From the NCBI GenBank assembly GCA_024681855.1, contig JAILAB010000016.1:1-34532 (forward strand): a stretch of DNA of 34,532 nt, written 5' to 3'. The DNA comes from Elusimicrobiales bacterium. Lineage in GTDB: Bacteria; Elusimicrobiota; Elusimicrobia; Elusimicrobiales; UBA9959. Shown piece after piece: positions 25,456-32,785 of the stretch; the first letter of the stretch is position 1; each line of letters starts with the position of its first letter. The position numbers and the translations under genes are program-made. The notes beneath the pieces are model-generated. The model saw nothing but the letters and a program-made list of their open reading frames with translations. It did not search any database and was not told the origin of the DNA.

Positions 25456-26711
25456 AAAACGGCCTTCTTTCATATTTCCCTTGTGAAGCCATGAAATATG
25501 CAGCTGCGCGTTTCGGCACGCCTCTTTTTATATATTCGCGAGAACTTCTTGAAAAACAGACAGATACATATATAAGGGCTTTTTCTGGGACAGATGTATT
25601 GTTTTGTTATGCCATGAAGGCAAATTCTTGCCGAGGCTTATGCGAAATTATTGCTGATAAAGATTTTGGCGCTGATGTGGTTAGCGGTGGGGAACTGTTT
25701 CGTGCATTGAGAGCGGGTTTCCCTCATAATAAAATAATATTTTCCGGAGTGGGAAAAACGGAAGAAGAGCTGGAATATGCCATTAATGAAGACATACTTT
25801 TTATAAATGCTGAATCTTTTGAGGAATTAAAGCTTATAGAGAAAATTGCCGCAAGGCTTGCAAAAAAGATAAGATTTTCGGTAAGGATTAATCCCGACGT
25901 AGACCCGCATACTCATTCATATATAAGCACAGGAAGGGCAGGCAGTAAATTTGGAGTTTCTCCAGATGAGGCATTTGCAATGTATGCTTATGCGTCCAAA
26001 TCGGAATTTTTGTCAGCCGCCGCTGTGCATTTCCATATCGGCTCACAGATTGCTTCTGCTGAGCCATTTATTCTCGCAGTGAAGCGTATGACTGCTTTCC
26101 TGGACCGTTTGGCAGAATTCGGAATATCCCCGGAATATGCCGATATTGGCGGCGGCTGGGGCGCAGCCGAAGGCTGCGAAATGTCTTCCCCTGATGGATT
26201 GCGCAAGGCGGCAGAGCCTCTTTTGGCACGTGGGAAAAAACTTATTCTTGAGCCGGGCCGGTCAATAGCAGCTCCTTGCGGAATTCTTCTAACAAAAATT
26301 CTTTATGAAAAAGAAAATGGCGGCAAAAAGTATCTCATTACAGACGGTGGAATGAATGATTTCCTTCGTCCTTCTCTTTATGGCGCTAAGCATCCTGTTG
26401 CCTTGATAAAAAAAGATGCCGGCCAGGCAGAACCTTTCATTGGCGGCGGAGCAGATATTATTTCCGGTCAGGCATTTGAAGTGGCGGGCCCTATATGTGA
26501 AAGCGGGGATTATTTTGCTCATGACATTTCAATGCCGGAAAGCTCTGGCGGAGATTTAATTGCTATTCTGTCCGCCGGCGCATACGGGTTTTCCATGAGC
26601 TCAAATTATAATTCACGCCCGCGTGCGGCGGAAGTCATCCTGGAAAATGGAAAAATGCGGCTATTGCGCCGCAGGGAAACAATACAGGACATTATATCCT
26701 TAGAATTGTAA
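25452..26711 (+). CDS. lysA: Diaminopimelate decarboxylase
   Basis: The 419-aa length is typical of LysA, the PLP enzyme converting meso-diaminopimelate to L-lysine in the last step of the pathway. The PLP lysine is Lys56 in FCYAMKANS. Other family segments are SGGELFRALRAGFP, FHIGSQI, ADIGGGWGA (phosphate-binding glycines), EPGRSIAAPCG, TDGGMNDFLRPSLYGAKHP, GPICESGDYF (the active-site Cys/Glu loop contributed across the dimer) and GAYGFSMSSNYNSRPRAAEV. The start codon lies inside the stop of the regulator gene (ATGA), so the two are translationally coupled. This is an unusual partner for lysA and suggests dedicated control of lysine synthesis. No terminator occurs until the bidirectional hairpin at 26968, beyond a MITE copy. 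Confidence 0.94.
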   Translation: MKNGLLSYFPCEAMKYAAARFGTPLFIYSRELLEKQTDTYIRAFSGTDVLFCYAMKANSCRGLCEIIADKDFGADVVSGGELFRALRAGFPHNKIIFSGVGKTEEELEYAINEDILFINAESFEELKLIEKIAARLAKKIRFSVRINPDVDPHTHSYISTGRAGSKFGVSPDEAFAMYAYASKSEFLSAAAVHFHIGSQIASAEPFILAVKRMTAFLDRLAEFGISPEYADIGGGWGAAEGCEMSSPDGLRKAAEPLLARGKKLILEPGRSIAAPCGILLTKILYEKENGGKKYLITDGGMNDFLRPSLYGAKHPVALIKKDAGQAEPFIGGGADIISGQAFEVAGPICESGDYFAHDISMPESSGGDLIAILSAGAYGFSMSSNYNSRPRAAEVILENGKMRLLRRRETIQDIISLEL

Positions 26712-26788
26712 TTCATTCTATTTGCTCATATATGCAGGCCTGAAAAGTTGTTTTGATATAATAAGCGCTTTGCATAAACCATACCGTA

Positions 26789-26948
26789 CTGCTATAAGAA
26801 GATTATTGATGTTAGAGTTTTACCGTCATGCTGAATTTATTTCAGCATCTCTGCGTATTAAAGATGTCCTGAAACAGGTTTTGGACGACGAAGTAATATT
26901 TGCGGACTTTATAATTGCATTTTATCAATACTTTTCTTTAAGAGAACC
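26789..26948 (+). repeat. MITE-like interspersed repeat, copy D
   Basis: This is a full-length copy in the same orientation as C. It has the TATAAGAAGATTATTGAT end and the TATCAATACTTTTCTTTAAG end, with an intact ATGCTGAA/TTCAGCAT hairpin. The second hairpin is degraded (CAGG changed to TTGG). It occupies about half of the 298-bp gap between lysA and the tRNA; 26712-26788 shows nothing recognisable. Confidence 0.88.
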
Positions 26949-26967
26949 ATAATAAAAAAAGCGAATA

Positions 26968-26995
26968 AAAAACCGCAACTGCTGTTGCGGTTTTT
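26968..26995. terminator. Bidirectional terminator between lysA and tRNA-Ala
   Basis: AAAAACCGCAAC (26968-26979) pairs perfectly with GTTGCGGTTTTT (26984-26995) around TGCT. It has T-rich tails on both strands, so it can end lysA transcripts (plus) and tRNA transcripts (minus, 14 nt past the tRNA end). Confidence 0.92.
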
Positions 26996-27009
26996 GCATT
27001 TTTTAAATC

Positions 27010-27085
<76 letters not shown>

Positions 27086-27114
27086 GTCAAGCTGCATATC
27101 TGACTACATAAAAT

Positions 27115-27144
27115 ATTATAGCAAGAAATTTTTATAAAAATCAA
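27115..27144 (-). promoter_or_regulatory. Promoter of tRNA-Ala
   Basis: On the minus strand, TTGATT (27144-27139) and TATAAT (27120-27115) are 18 bp apart. Transcription would begin about 22 nt before the mature tRNA. Confidence 0.75.
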
Positions 27145-27195
27145 GATGTCTGAATATGCGCTAATTAATATTGCAAGCACGACGGGAGAAAAATA

Positions 27196-27224
27196 TTGAC
27201 ATAAAGCGAAATACCTGTTAAGAT
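27196..27224 (+). promoter_or_regulatory. Promoter of the 75-aa orphan gene, leaderless
   Basis: TTGACA (27196-27201) and TAAGAT (27219-27224) have the ideal 17-bp spacing. The ATG is at 27231, the expected first transcribed base. Confidence 0.7.
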
Positions 27225-27230
27225 TAGATT

Positions 27231-27458
27231 ATGGGATTATTTGATTTCTATATATTCCGAAAACTGCTGGGCAAAGAGGAAAAACCTTCTTTCTTTGACT
27301 ATTTAATATTCAGAGAACTGTTTGACAGCGATTCAGATCATGACAGCTCTTGCTGTGGAGATGGATATAATCACGGCAGTCATGACATTGTTGATGATTA
27401 TATTAATTTTAGCCTGTTCTCAGGACTGTTTTTTAATGACAGTAAAGATGATGAATAA
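27231..27458 (+). CDS. Small acidic orphan protein with a three-fold F-D-x-x-I-F motif
   Basis: I do not recognise this 75-aa protein. It has a near-consensus promoter placed exactly for a leaderless message, which argues that the gene is real. Three similar segments are visible: FDFYIFRKLL (4-13), FDYLIFRELF (22-31) and INFSLFSGLF (58-67), each an amphipathic aromatic-rich stretch. Between the second and third is an Asp/Ser/His-rich linker with adjacent Cys41-Cys42 and four His, which might bind metal. The composition is strongly acidic, with no signal peptide or long membrane segment. Repeated aromatic helices suggest peripheral membrane contact or self-assembly, but this is speculation. 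It lies between the tRNA gene and the accessory island, with 240 bp of unassigned sequence after it. Confidence 0.6.
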   Translation: MGLFDFYIFRKLLGKEEKPSFFDYLIFRELFDSDSDHDSSCCGDGYNHGSHDIVDDYINFSLFSGLFFNDSKDDE

Positions 27459-27698
27459 TATTAAAACTGACTGACAGCAAAAAACAGAAACACCCATAGC
27501 GTGTATTGTACGAAAGTTTTGTTATAAGTTTCTTTTCGTGATTATTCCATATATTATGCTAGTGTTTTTGTAATTTGCTGAAAGGCATTCCGGCAAGGTC
27601 TATCTTTATTTTTTATTTGTAATAAAACAGTTCCGATATTATCTGTCTGTTTTTGCTTTTGCAAGGCAGATTAACATAGTCTTTTCATTATTATTTAT

Positions 27699-28583
27699 TT
27701 ATATTTTTGATGTGCAGGCTTTTTCCATTTCCTCTATAAGCAGGCAGGCGGCACGGGAATGCGGCTGTCCCTTTATCCATACAAAACGCAGTTTTGGACT
27801 GGGAGTGTTTTTTACCGGCCTGAAGCACAGTCCGCTGCCCTGTCCTGTATATACCAGTTTGTCGTAGGAAAAGGCATAGCCTATGTTTTCTTTGACCATT
27901 ACCGCCGCATTGTATGCAAGATTGTATGTCGCAACAATATTGACCTTGCCTGCGTTTTTGCCGAACATTTTTTTCAGTCCATGCTCTATCCATTGTGCGG
28001 AGCATATAAGGGGAATTTTTAGAAGGTCTTTCATTTCAAGTTCTTTTTTTGCTGCAAGAGGGCTGCCCTCACGCATTATAAGACCCCATCTGTCCTGAAA
28101 AGGCAGGTCTATGCAGCCCATGCCCTGGGGAATGTCATTTATTCCTGTTATGATTGCAAAATCCAGCAGGCCTCTTTTAAGACGGTATGATACATCTTCG
28201 TGATTTCCGCTGTGCAGATGGCAGCATATCTGCGGATATTTGCTTTGCAGTTCCTTTACGGCTTTTGCGAAATATTTTATTCCTTCCGATTCGGCACAGC
28301 CTATGTAAATATCTCCGGGAATGGCATCCAGATGCTGAAGCTCGTCAGATGTTTTCTTTTCAAGATCCAGAATGTCCTCGGCCCTTTGTCGCAGGAATTC
28401 TCCGGCTTCCGTAAGCCTTATGCTGTAATTCGTACGCTCGAACAGTTTTTTCCCAATTTCCCTTTCAAGGGCTTTCAGCTGCTTTGACATTGCCGGCTGG
28501 CTTATGTGCAGTTTTTCCGCCGCACGGCTTATGCTGCCTTCCTTTGCCATTTCAGTAAAAAATTTCAGCGTCCTTATTTCCAT
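27699..28583 (-). CDS. LysR-family transcriptional regulator (first of two)
   Basis: From the ATG at 28583 the protein is 294 aa. The N-terminal winged helix is typical: MEIRTLKFFTEMAKEGSISR, AAEKLHISQPAMSKQLKALE and GKKLFERTNYSIRLTEAG. A substrate-binding domain follows (IYIGCAESEGIKYFAKAVKE). An upstream start at 28619 would add 12 atypical residues; 28583 has GGAG before it and matches the family's usual N-terminus. LysR proteins act as tetramers, often activating a nearby operon and repressing themselves. Here the promoter region at 28626-28686 contains inverted AGTTATAA half-sites overlapping the -10, consistent with autoregulation. The same half-site occurs near the reductase and hydrolase genes downstream. 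Confidence 0.92.
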   Translation of the reverse strand: MEIRTLKFFTEMAKEGSISRAAEKLHISQPAMSKQLKALEREIGKKLFERTNYSIRLTEAGEFLRQRAEDILDLEKKTSDELQHLDAIPGDIYIGCAESEGIKYFAKAVKELQSKYPQICCHLHSGNHEDVSYRLKRGLLDFAIITGINDIPQGMGCIDLPFQDRWGLIMREGSPLAAKKELEMKDLLKIPLICSAQWIEHGLKKMFGKNAGKVNIVATYNLAYNAAVMVKENIGYAFSYDKLVYTGQGSGLCFRPVKNTPSPKLRFVWIKGQPHSRAACLLIEEMEKACTSKI

Positions 28584-28625
28584 AGTGTTTGCTCCGATTT
28601 GCCATTTCTGACTGCTCATTAAAAC

Positions 28626-28686
28626 AAGTTATAACCATACCGTATACTTAATTGTAAATTATAACTATATAGCATAACTAAGGCAA
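28626..28686 (-). promoter_or_regulatory. LysR promoter and inverted-repeat operator
   Basis: On the minus strand, TTGCCT (28686-28681) and TATAAT (28663-28658) have the ideal 17-bp spacing. AGTTATAA (28627-28634) and TTATAACT (28659-28666) are perfect inverted repeats, the second overlapping the -10. A further CATAACTA lies at 28673-28680. Confidence 0.6.
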
Positions 28687-28798
28687 GCTGGGGAAAAACT
28701 TCCGTCTAAAAAACAAATACCACTAACCAAAATGACCATTAAACCTTAAATTTTGTTAGAATATTAATAAAGTTATGTTCATTATTTAGGGAAATTAT

Positions 28799-29245
28799 AT
28801 GAAGAAAAACATTCTTATCTTTGTCGGCGGATTTATATGCGGAATTATTGCATTGTTAATATTCCAGTTTGCTTTGGAAAACAGAGATGAAGATGCTTTA
28901 GACGGTCTTGAATTATTGGAACAAAAGGGAGAATGTATTACCACGGATAATGCTAAGGTAATTCAGGTAATTTCTCTTAATGCCGCCCTTGCGGTTCAGC
29001 TAAACAAAAAAATTAAATTAGATAAGGATTTAGGTTTTTTGTCTGGTGTTATTGATATGGCAGATATGGCCATGTCCGCTATGGAAGGCAAATTAATGCT
29101 TGTTCTGGGAGATGAGAATCAGGCGTTTTACGACAACGAAGAAATAAAACTTCCAAAAGACAAGTGTTTTAGGAAAGCAGGAATATATCAGTACGAAACC
29201 AAGGACAATGATTGGAAAACCATTCCAGCTGTGAAAATTGATTGA
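28799..29245 (+). CDS. Membrane-anchored protein of unknown function
   Basis: The 148-aa protein starts MKKNILIFVGGFICGIIALL, a single N-terminal transmembrane or uncleaved signal-anchor segment (about 5-24). A small extracytoplasmic domain follows (ECITTDNAKVIQVISLNAAL, then LMLVLGDENQAFYDNEEIKL, and KAGIYQYETKDNDWKTIP). Two Cys (about 42 and 125) could form a disulfide. The pattern of short strands resembles a small beta domain. I do not know its family. AGGGA lies about 8 nt before the ATG. It is AT-rich and flanked by two LysR genes on the opposite strand with no obvious functional link. Confidence 0.65.
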   Translation: MKKNILIFVGGFICGIIALLIFQFALENRDEDALDGLELLEQKGECITTDNAKVIQVISLNAALAVQLNKKIKLDKDLGFLSGVIDMADMAMSAMEGKLMLVLGDENQAFYDNEEIKLPKDKCFRKAGIYQYETKDNDWKTIPAVKID

Positions 29246-29293
29246 TTTACATTAATATTTAGCTTATTCTGTCTGTTTAGCCAATACAGAAAA

Positions 29294-29368
29294 TCATTCT
29301 TTCAGCAGGAAATCAATTACTCCCATGGTTATAATTCCGCTGTCGTCGGTACGCCGTGGATGGGTTGT
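29294..29368 (-). pseudogene. Possible 3' remnant of a gene
   Basis: On the minus strand a 24-codon open stretch reads TTHPRRTDDSGIITMGVIDF and LLKE before TGA. It looks protein-like but has no start, no upstream continuation and a stop just before it. It could be the tail of a decayed hydrolase or reductase gene in this island. The family cannot be named, and chance is possible. Confidence 0.2.
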
Positions 29369-29386
29369 TTATCCTGTACTGGTTGA

Positions 29387-29406
29387 TTTTGCAATTAATT
29401 GCAAAA
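29387..29406. promoter_or_regulatory. 20-bp perfect palindrome
   Basis: TTTTGCAATTAATTGCAAAA is a perfect palindrome with no loop, in the gap between the anchored protein gene and the second LysR gene's 3' end. It is a candidate operator. It lacks the loop and T-run of a terminator. Confidence 0.4.
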
Positions 29407-29467
29407 ATCTACACTAATAATTCTGCAATAATTTGATATGGATTGCAATACGGAAACTAAGAAAAAA

Positions 29468-30337
29468 TCATTTTCTTCCTATCAGATTATCTATGGCAGA
29501 GAAAACGGCGGAAAGACGGCTGGCATCTCCCGCCCGGCATACGCAGTAGAATCTGGCGGAGGCCTCCTCGTCCAAAAGCAGAATTGCTGTTTTGTCTTTG
29601 GGTACAGGTGTATGCAGTTTCTGTTCGGAAATGTCAGTTATGAAAGAGGGCAGATGAGAGTTTTTCACAATCTCAAGCAATGAGGCAAGTTCCGGCTGCT
29701 CCAGAAAAACAGCTCCGGGTATCTTCCGGCGTACCATTGAATACCAGAAACCGATTTTGTCATGTATGAGTATTTTCTCCCCTGCAAGGTCTTTAAGCCA
29801 TATTGCCTTTCTTGCGGCGAGACGGTGTTTTTTAGGCAGAAGAACGCTTAAACATTCCCTTATGAAAGGCCTGCAAAAATAATTTTCATCTTTTGCCGGA
29901 TTCAGCAGAACTACGATGTCATAACGTTTCTCGGCAAGGCCTTTTAAAAGAGGTTCCTCTTTCTCCTGAAGCTCGTAGGAAACTGTCATTCCCGGGTATA
30001 TCTGCGAAAGGATTGGACTCAGTTCCCATGCCGGGGCAGGCGCGATAGCCCCGTAAGAGAATGTCCTGCTGCGTCTGTATTTCTCCCTGACTGCGCGGAG
30101 CATTTCCTCCTGTGCGCACAGGATTATTCCTGCATGACGGGCGGCAAGCATTCCGAAAGAATTGAGCCTTATGCTGTTTTTTGTCCTTTCAAAAAGCGGT
30201 ACGCCTATAATTTTTTCCATTTTTGCCATTGACCTGCTTATTGCAGGCTGCGAAATATGCAGTCTTTCCGCTACTGCGGACAGTGTGCCCTCTTCGGCAA
30301 ATGTGGCCAACTGCTGAATCATATATGTTTCAAGCAT
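29468..30337 (-). CDS. LysR-family transcriptional regulator (second of two)
   Basis: From the ATG at 30337 the protein is 289 aa. It begins with a LysR winged helix (MIQQLATFAEEGTLSAVAER, LHISQPAISRSMAKMEKIIG, VPLFERTKNSIRLNSFG), followed by a co-inducer-binding domain. A start at 30376 would add 13 residues not found in LysR proteins. It resembles the first LysR of the island in its helix-turn-helix. It is divergent from the aldo/keto reductase gene, the usual geometry for a LysR and its target, with about 120 bp between starts containing repeated and palindromic sites. The effector cannot be predicted. Neighbouring redox enzymes suggest a reactive aldehyde, quinone or similar stress signal. 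Confidence 0.92.
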   Translation of the reverse strand: MLETYMIQQLATFAEEGTLSAVAERLHISQPAISRSMAKMEKIIGVPLFERTKNSIRLNSFGMLAARHAGIILCAQEEMLRAVREKYRRSRTFSYGAIAPAPAWELSPILSQIYPGMTVSYELQEKEEPLLKGLAEKRYDIVVLLNPAKDENYFCRPFIRECLSVLLPKKHRLAARKAIWLKDLAGEKILIHDKIGFWYSMVRRKIPGAVFLEQPELASLLEIVKNSHLPSFITDISEQKLHTPVPKDKTAILLLDEEASARFYCVCRAGDASRLSAVFSAIDNLIGRK

Positions 30338-30383
30338 AAGGTTCTCAGTATGTGTAAAAGTTATAGTGCAATGCAAAAGTTCT

Positions 30384-30426
30384 ATTGTACAATGCTAATT
30401 TTACATTGTTATAATTTAATTGTAAA
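30384..30426 (+). promoter_or_regulatory. Promoter and operator region of the aldo/keto reductase operon
   Basis: TTGTAC (30385-30390) and TATAAT (30410-30415) are spaced 19 bp apart. The -35 lies in the palindrome ATTGTACAAT (30384-30393). The -10 lies between inverted TTTACA (30400-30405) and TGTAAA (30421-30426). An imperfect direct repeat ending in CAATGC also occurs at 30359-30374 and 30379-30395. These are plausible LysR sites. Confidence 0.5.
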
Positions 30427-30456
30427 GGAAAATTTTTCCACAAAAAGGAGAGAAAA

Positions 30457-31317
30457 ATGGAATTTATAAAATTAAACAATGGAATAGAAATGCCCATGGA
30501 GGGTTTTGGCGTTTTTCAGGTTCCTGATGGCAGTATGACGCAAAAGGCCGTTGAGGACGCAATATCATGCGGATACCGGCTTATAGATACTGCTGCAGCA
30601 TATATGAACGAAGAAGCCGTAGGCCGGGCAATAGCAGCCAAAATTTCCGACGGGACTGTAAAGAGGGAAGATCTGTTCATAACCACAAAGGTATGGGTTC
30701 AGGATGCAGGGGAAAAAGAAACACTTGCTGCTTTTGAAGCATCCATAAAAAAACTCGGACTTGATTATCTTGACCTTTATCTTATTCATCAGCCTATGGG
30801 TGATTATTATGGCTCATGGAGGGCAATGGAAAAGCTGTATGGCGACGGCAAAATACGCGCGATAGGCGTATGCAATATGTATCCGCACGTTCTTATGGAC
30901 TTCTGTATGCACAACAGGGTAAGACCGGCGGTGAATCAGGTGGAGCTGCATCCATTCTTCCAGCAGGAAAAAGCCATAAAGACAATGCGGGAACTCGGTG
31001 TTGTTCCAGAGGCATGGGGACCGTTTGCGGAAGGAAAGCATGGCATATTTCAGAACCCGATGATAATGTCAATAGGTGCTAAATACGGCAAAACCCCGGC
31101 ACAGACAATTCTCCGGTGGAATATTCAGAGAGGAGTTGTCGTAATACCGAAATCAGTGCATAAGGACAGAATGGAGCAGAATATGTCAATCTGGGATTTC
31201 AGACTTAGCGATGAGGATATGAAGGAAATGTCCGCACTGGACCTGGACCACAGCGAAATAGTGAACCACTTTGACCCGGAATTTGTCAAAATGATAGGAG
31301 GCTGGAAAGTTCATTGA
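30457..31317 (+). CDS. Aldo/keto reductase
   Basis: The 286-aa NADPH-dependent aldo/keto reductase has the catalytic tetrad Asp44, Tyr49, Lys78 and His111 (in LIDTAAAY, ITTKVW and LIHQPMG). NQVELHPFFQQ and the C-terminal IPKSVHKDRMEQN, which binds the cofactor phosphate, are also present. It belongs to the 2,5-diketo-gluconate reductase-like AKR group and should reduce aldehydes or ketones in the cytoplasm; the natural substrate is unknown. AAGGAGAG lies at ideal spacing before the ATG. It is followed 32 bp later by the acetyltransferase frame and then a flavodoxin, an arrangement I associate with redox islands of gut bacteria. It is probably activated by the divergent LysR. Confidence 0.93.
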   Translation: MEFIKLNNGIEMPMEGFGVFQVPDGSMTQKAVEDAISCGYRLIDTAAAYMNEEAVGRAIAAKISDGTVKREDLFITTKVWVQDAGEKETLAAFEASIKKLGLDYLDLYLIHQPMGDYYGSWRAMEKLYGDGKIRAIGVCNMYPHVLMDFCMHNRVRPAVNQVELHPFFQQEKAIKTMRELGVVPEAWGPFAEGKHGIFQNPMIMSIGAKYGKTPAQTILRWNIQRGVVVIPKSVHKDRMEQNMSIWDFRLSDEDMKEMSALDLDHSEIVNHFDPEFVKMIGGWKVH

Positions 31318-31349
31318 GTATAAAGCAAACTAAAAAACAGGAGAACGGC

Positions 31350-31933
31350 ATGGAATACAGGAAAGGATATGTTTACGAACTGATGGACAAAGGCGGCCCT
31401 ACCGACATACGTGAACCGTATTTCAGGGAGGCGGTTGAGGAAATGATGCGTTCCCGCACATTATGCGCAAAGGCAAATGCAAAAATGCCTGATGACACTT
31501 CTTATGTTGCGGATCTTGAAGAACTTTTTGGCCGAAAACTTAATGACGTGCGTATACTTACTCCTTTTATATGCGACTTCGGCAACAGGGTGAAATTCGG
31601 CAAAAACGTTTTTATAAACCATTCTGCCATTTTAAGTGCTTCCGGCGGAATAGAATTTGAGGAGGGAGTTTCCATAGCGCCTGGCTGCCGCATTGCTACG
31701 ATAAACCACGACTTCAATGAAAGGCATACAAAGTATACCTATGGCAAGGTCCTTGTTAAAAGAACGCATGGCTCGGAATGAATGTAACAGTATGCCCCGG
31801 AGTAACGATAGGGGCGTATGCTGTAATCGCTGCCGGAGCAGTGGTTACAAAGGATATCCCGGATTATGCAGTAGCCGCGGGAGTTCCTGCAAAGGTAATA
31901 AAAATGCAGAACCCGGCAGATCAGAAAGAATAA
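31350..31933 (+). pseudogene. Maltose/galactoside O-acetyltransferase-like gene with a -1 frameshift
   Basis: The first frame starts at 31350 (CAGGAG ribosome-binding site, MEYRKGYVYELMDKGG) and contains a left-handed hexapeptide acetyltransferase with IATINHDFNERH, then ends prematurely at 31781. The rest of the protein continues in the next frame from about 31765: [20 protein letters not shown] and later [20 protein letters not shown], stopping at 31933. Inserting one A in the AAAA run at 31758-31761 would restore [11 protein letters not shown], exactly the family consensus. The whole would be about 194 aa, normal length. Either the gene is inactivated, or the lost A is a sequencing error or a slippery site. 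Acetyl-CoA-dependent O-acetylation of a sugar or similar acceptor is the family role. Confidence 0.85.
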
Positions 31934-31945
31934 AAGAAAACAAAC

Positions 31946-32608
31946 ATGAAAACAGCAAAAATATTTCTATCATTGGCAGTATTTGCGGTATTAGGTTTAT
32001 TCCTAACAGCGGCACAGGCCGCCCCTAAAGCGTCAAAAGGCAAGGCAAAACAGACAAAAGGAGAAGCAAAAATGGAACAGACAGACAAGACAAAAAGTAA
32101 AATACTCATAGCATACTTTTCAAGGACAGGCGAACAGTATGGCGTTGGCGTAATATCCAAAGGCAATACCGAGATAGCCGCCGAGATCATAGCGGCAAAG
32201 ACAGGCGGAACGCTTTTTGAAATAAAGCCAAAGGACGACAAATATCCAAAAGCATACAAAGACCTTATAAAATATGCCAAGGACGAGATGAAAGACAATG
32301 CCCGCCCGGAATTATCAGCAGATGTGAAAAATTTTGCGGACTATGACACTGTCTTTATAGGCTATCCTGTGTGGTGGGGCGACAAGCCCATGCCGGTCTA
32401 TACATTCATTGAAAAGCATGATTTCAAGGGCAAGACAATAATCCCATTTGCCACGCATGAGGGCAGCGGATTCTGCGGCACACAGGGAATGTCAAAGACA
32501 GGAGCAACTGTCAGGGAAGGTCTTGGCATATACGGACACGTAGCACAGAACGAAAAAACACAGGCCGAAAAGGAAATAGCCGAATGGCTAAATGGCCTGG
32601 GGTTTTGA
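31946..32608 (+). CDS. Exported flavodoxin-like protein
   Basis: The 220-aa protein begins MKTAKIFLSLAVFAVLGLFL followed by TAAQA, a signal peptide, then a Lys/Gln-rich linker (to about residue 50). A flavodoxin domain follows: FMN phosphate loop in ILIAYFSRTGEQ and KGNTEIAAEIIA, then YDTVFIGYPVWWGDKPMPV and FATHEGSGFCGT, which are typical of the flavodoxin_4 group. Flavodoxins carry one or two electrons via FMN and are normally cytoplasmic. An exported one suggests a periplasmic reductase partner or quinone reduction. An internal ATG after the linker (32072, MEQTDKTKSK) follows AAAAGGAGAAG and could make a cytoplasmic form. It lies 12 bp after the acetyltransferase frame, so the reductase, acetyltransferase and flavodoxin form one operon. 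Confidence 0.88.
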   Translation: MKTAKIFLSLAVFAVLGLFLTAAQAAPKASKGKAKQTKGEAKMEQTDKTKSKILIAYFSRTGEQYGVGVISKGNTEIAAEIIAAKTGGTLFEIKPKDDKYPKAYKDLIKYAKDEMKDNARPELSADVKNFADYDTVFIGYPVWWGDKPMPVYTFIEKHDFKGKTIIPFATHEGSGFCGTQGMSKTGATVREGLGIYGHVAQNEKTQAEKEIAEWLNGLGF

Positions 32609-32611
32609 TAA

Positions 32612-32646
32612 GGAAACGCAGAAAAAGTTTCTATTTCTGCGTTTCC
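32612..32646 (+). terminator. Hairpin at the end of the reductase-flavodoxin operon
   Basis: GGAAACGCAGAAA (32612-32624) pairs perfectly with TTTCTGCGTTTCC (32634-32646), just after the flavodoxin stop. There is no T-run after it, so it may end transcripts inefficiently or protect the 3' end. Confidence 0.5.
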
Positions 32647-32700
32647 AATGAGCAGTTAGCAATGAGTAATTGGCAATTGTGGATATTTTCTTGTATCAGC

Positions 32701-32776
32701 ATGCTGAATATGTGCCAGCATCTCAATTGCTATTCCCATCACTCTTTGCGGAAGAGGAATTAAGGGTGATGGGAAT
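32701..32776. repeat. Two further hairpins in a structured 312-bp intergenic region
   Basis: ATGCTG/CAGCAT (32701-32721) closely resembles the first hairpin of the MITE family and may be a fragment of it. ATTCCCATCAC (32732-32742) pairs perfectly with GTGATGGGAAT (32766-32776), with a nested TCTT/AAGA. No gene is visible in 32609-32920; it holds these structures, an operator and a strong promoter. Confidence 0.55.
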
Positions 32777-32785
32777 TATAACCAA

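Noticed and set aside
27178-27202. Possible fifth MITE fragment (GACGGGAGAAAAATATTGAC)
   Set aside because: It resembles the GACGGGAGAATATTAAAATCA end of copies A and B, but the match is short with a gap, and it overlaps a good promoter. Chance cannot be excluded.
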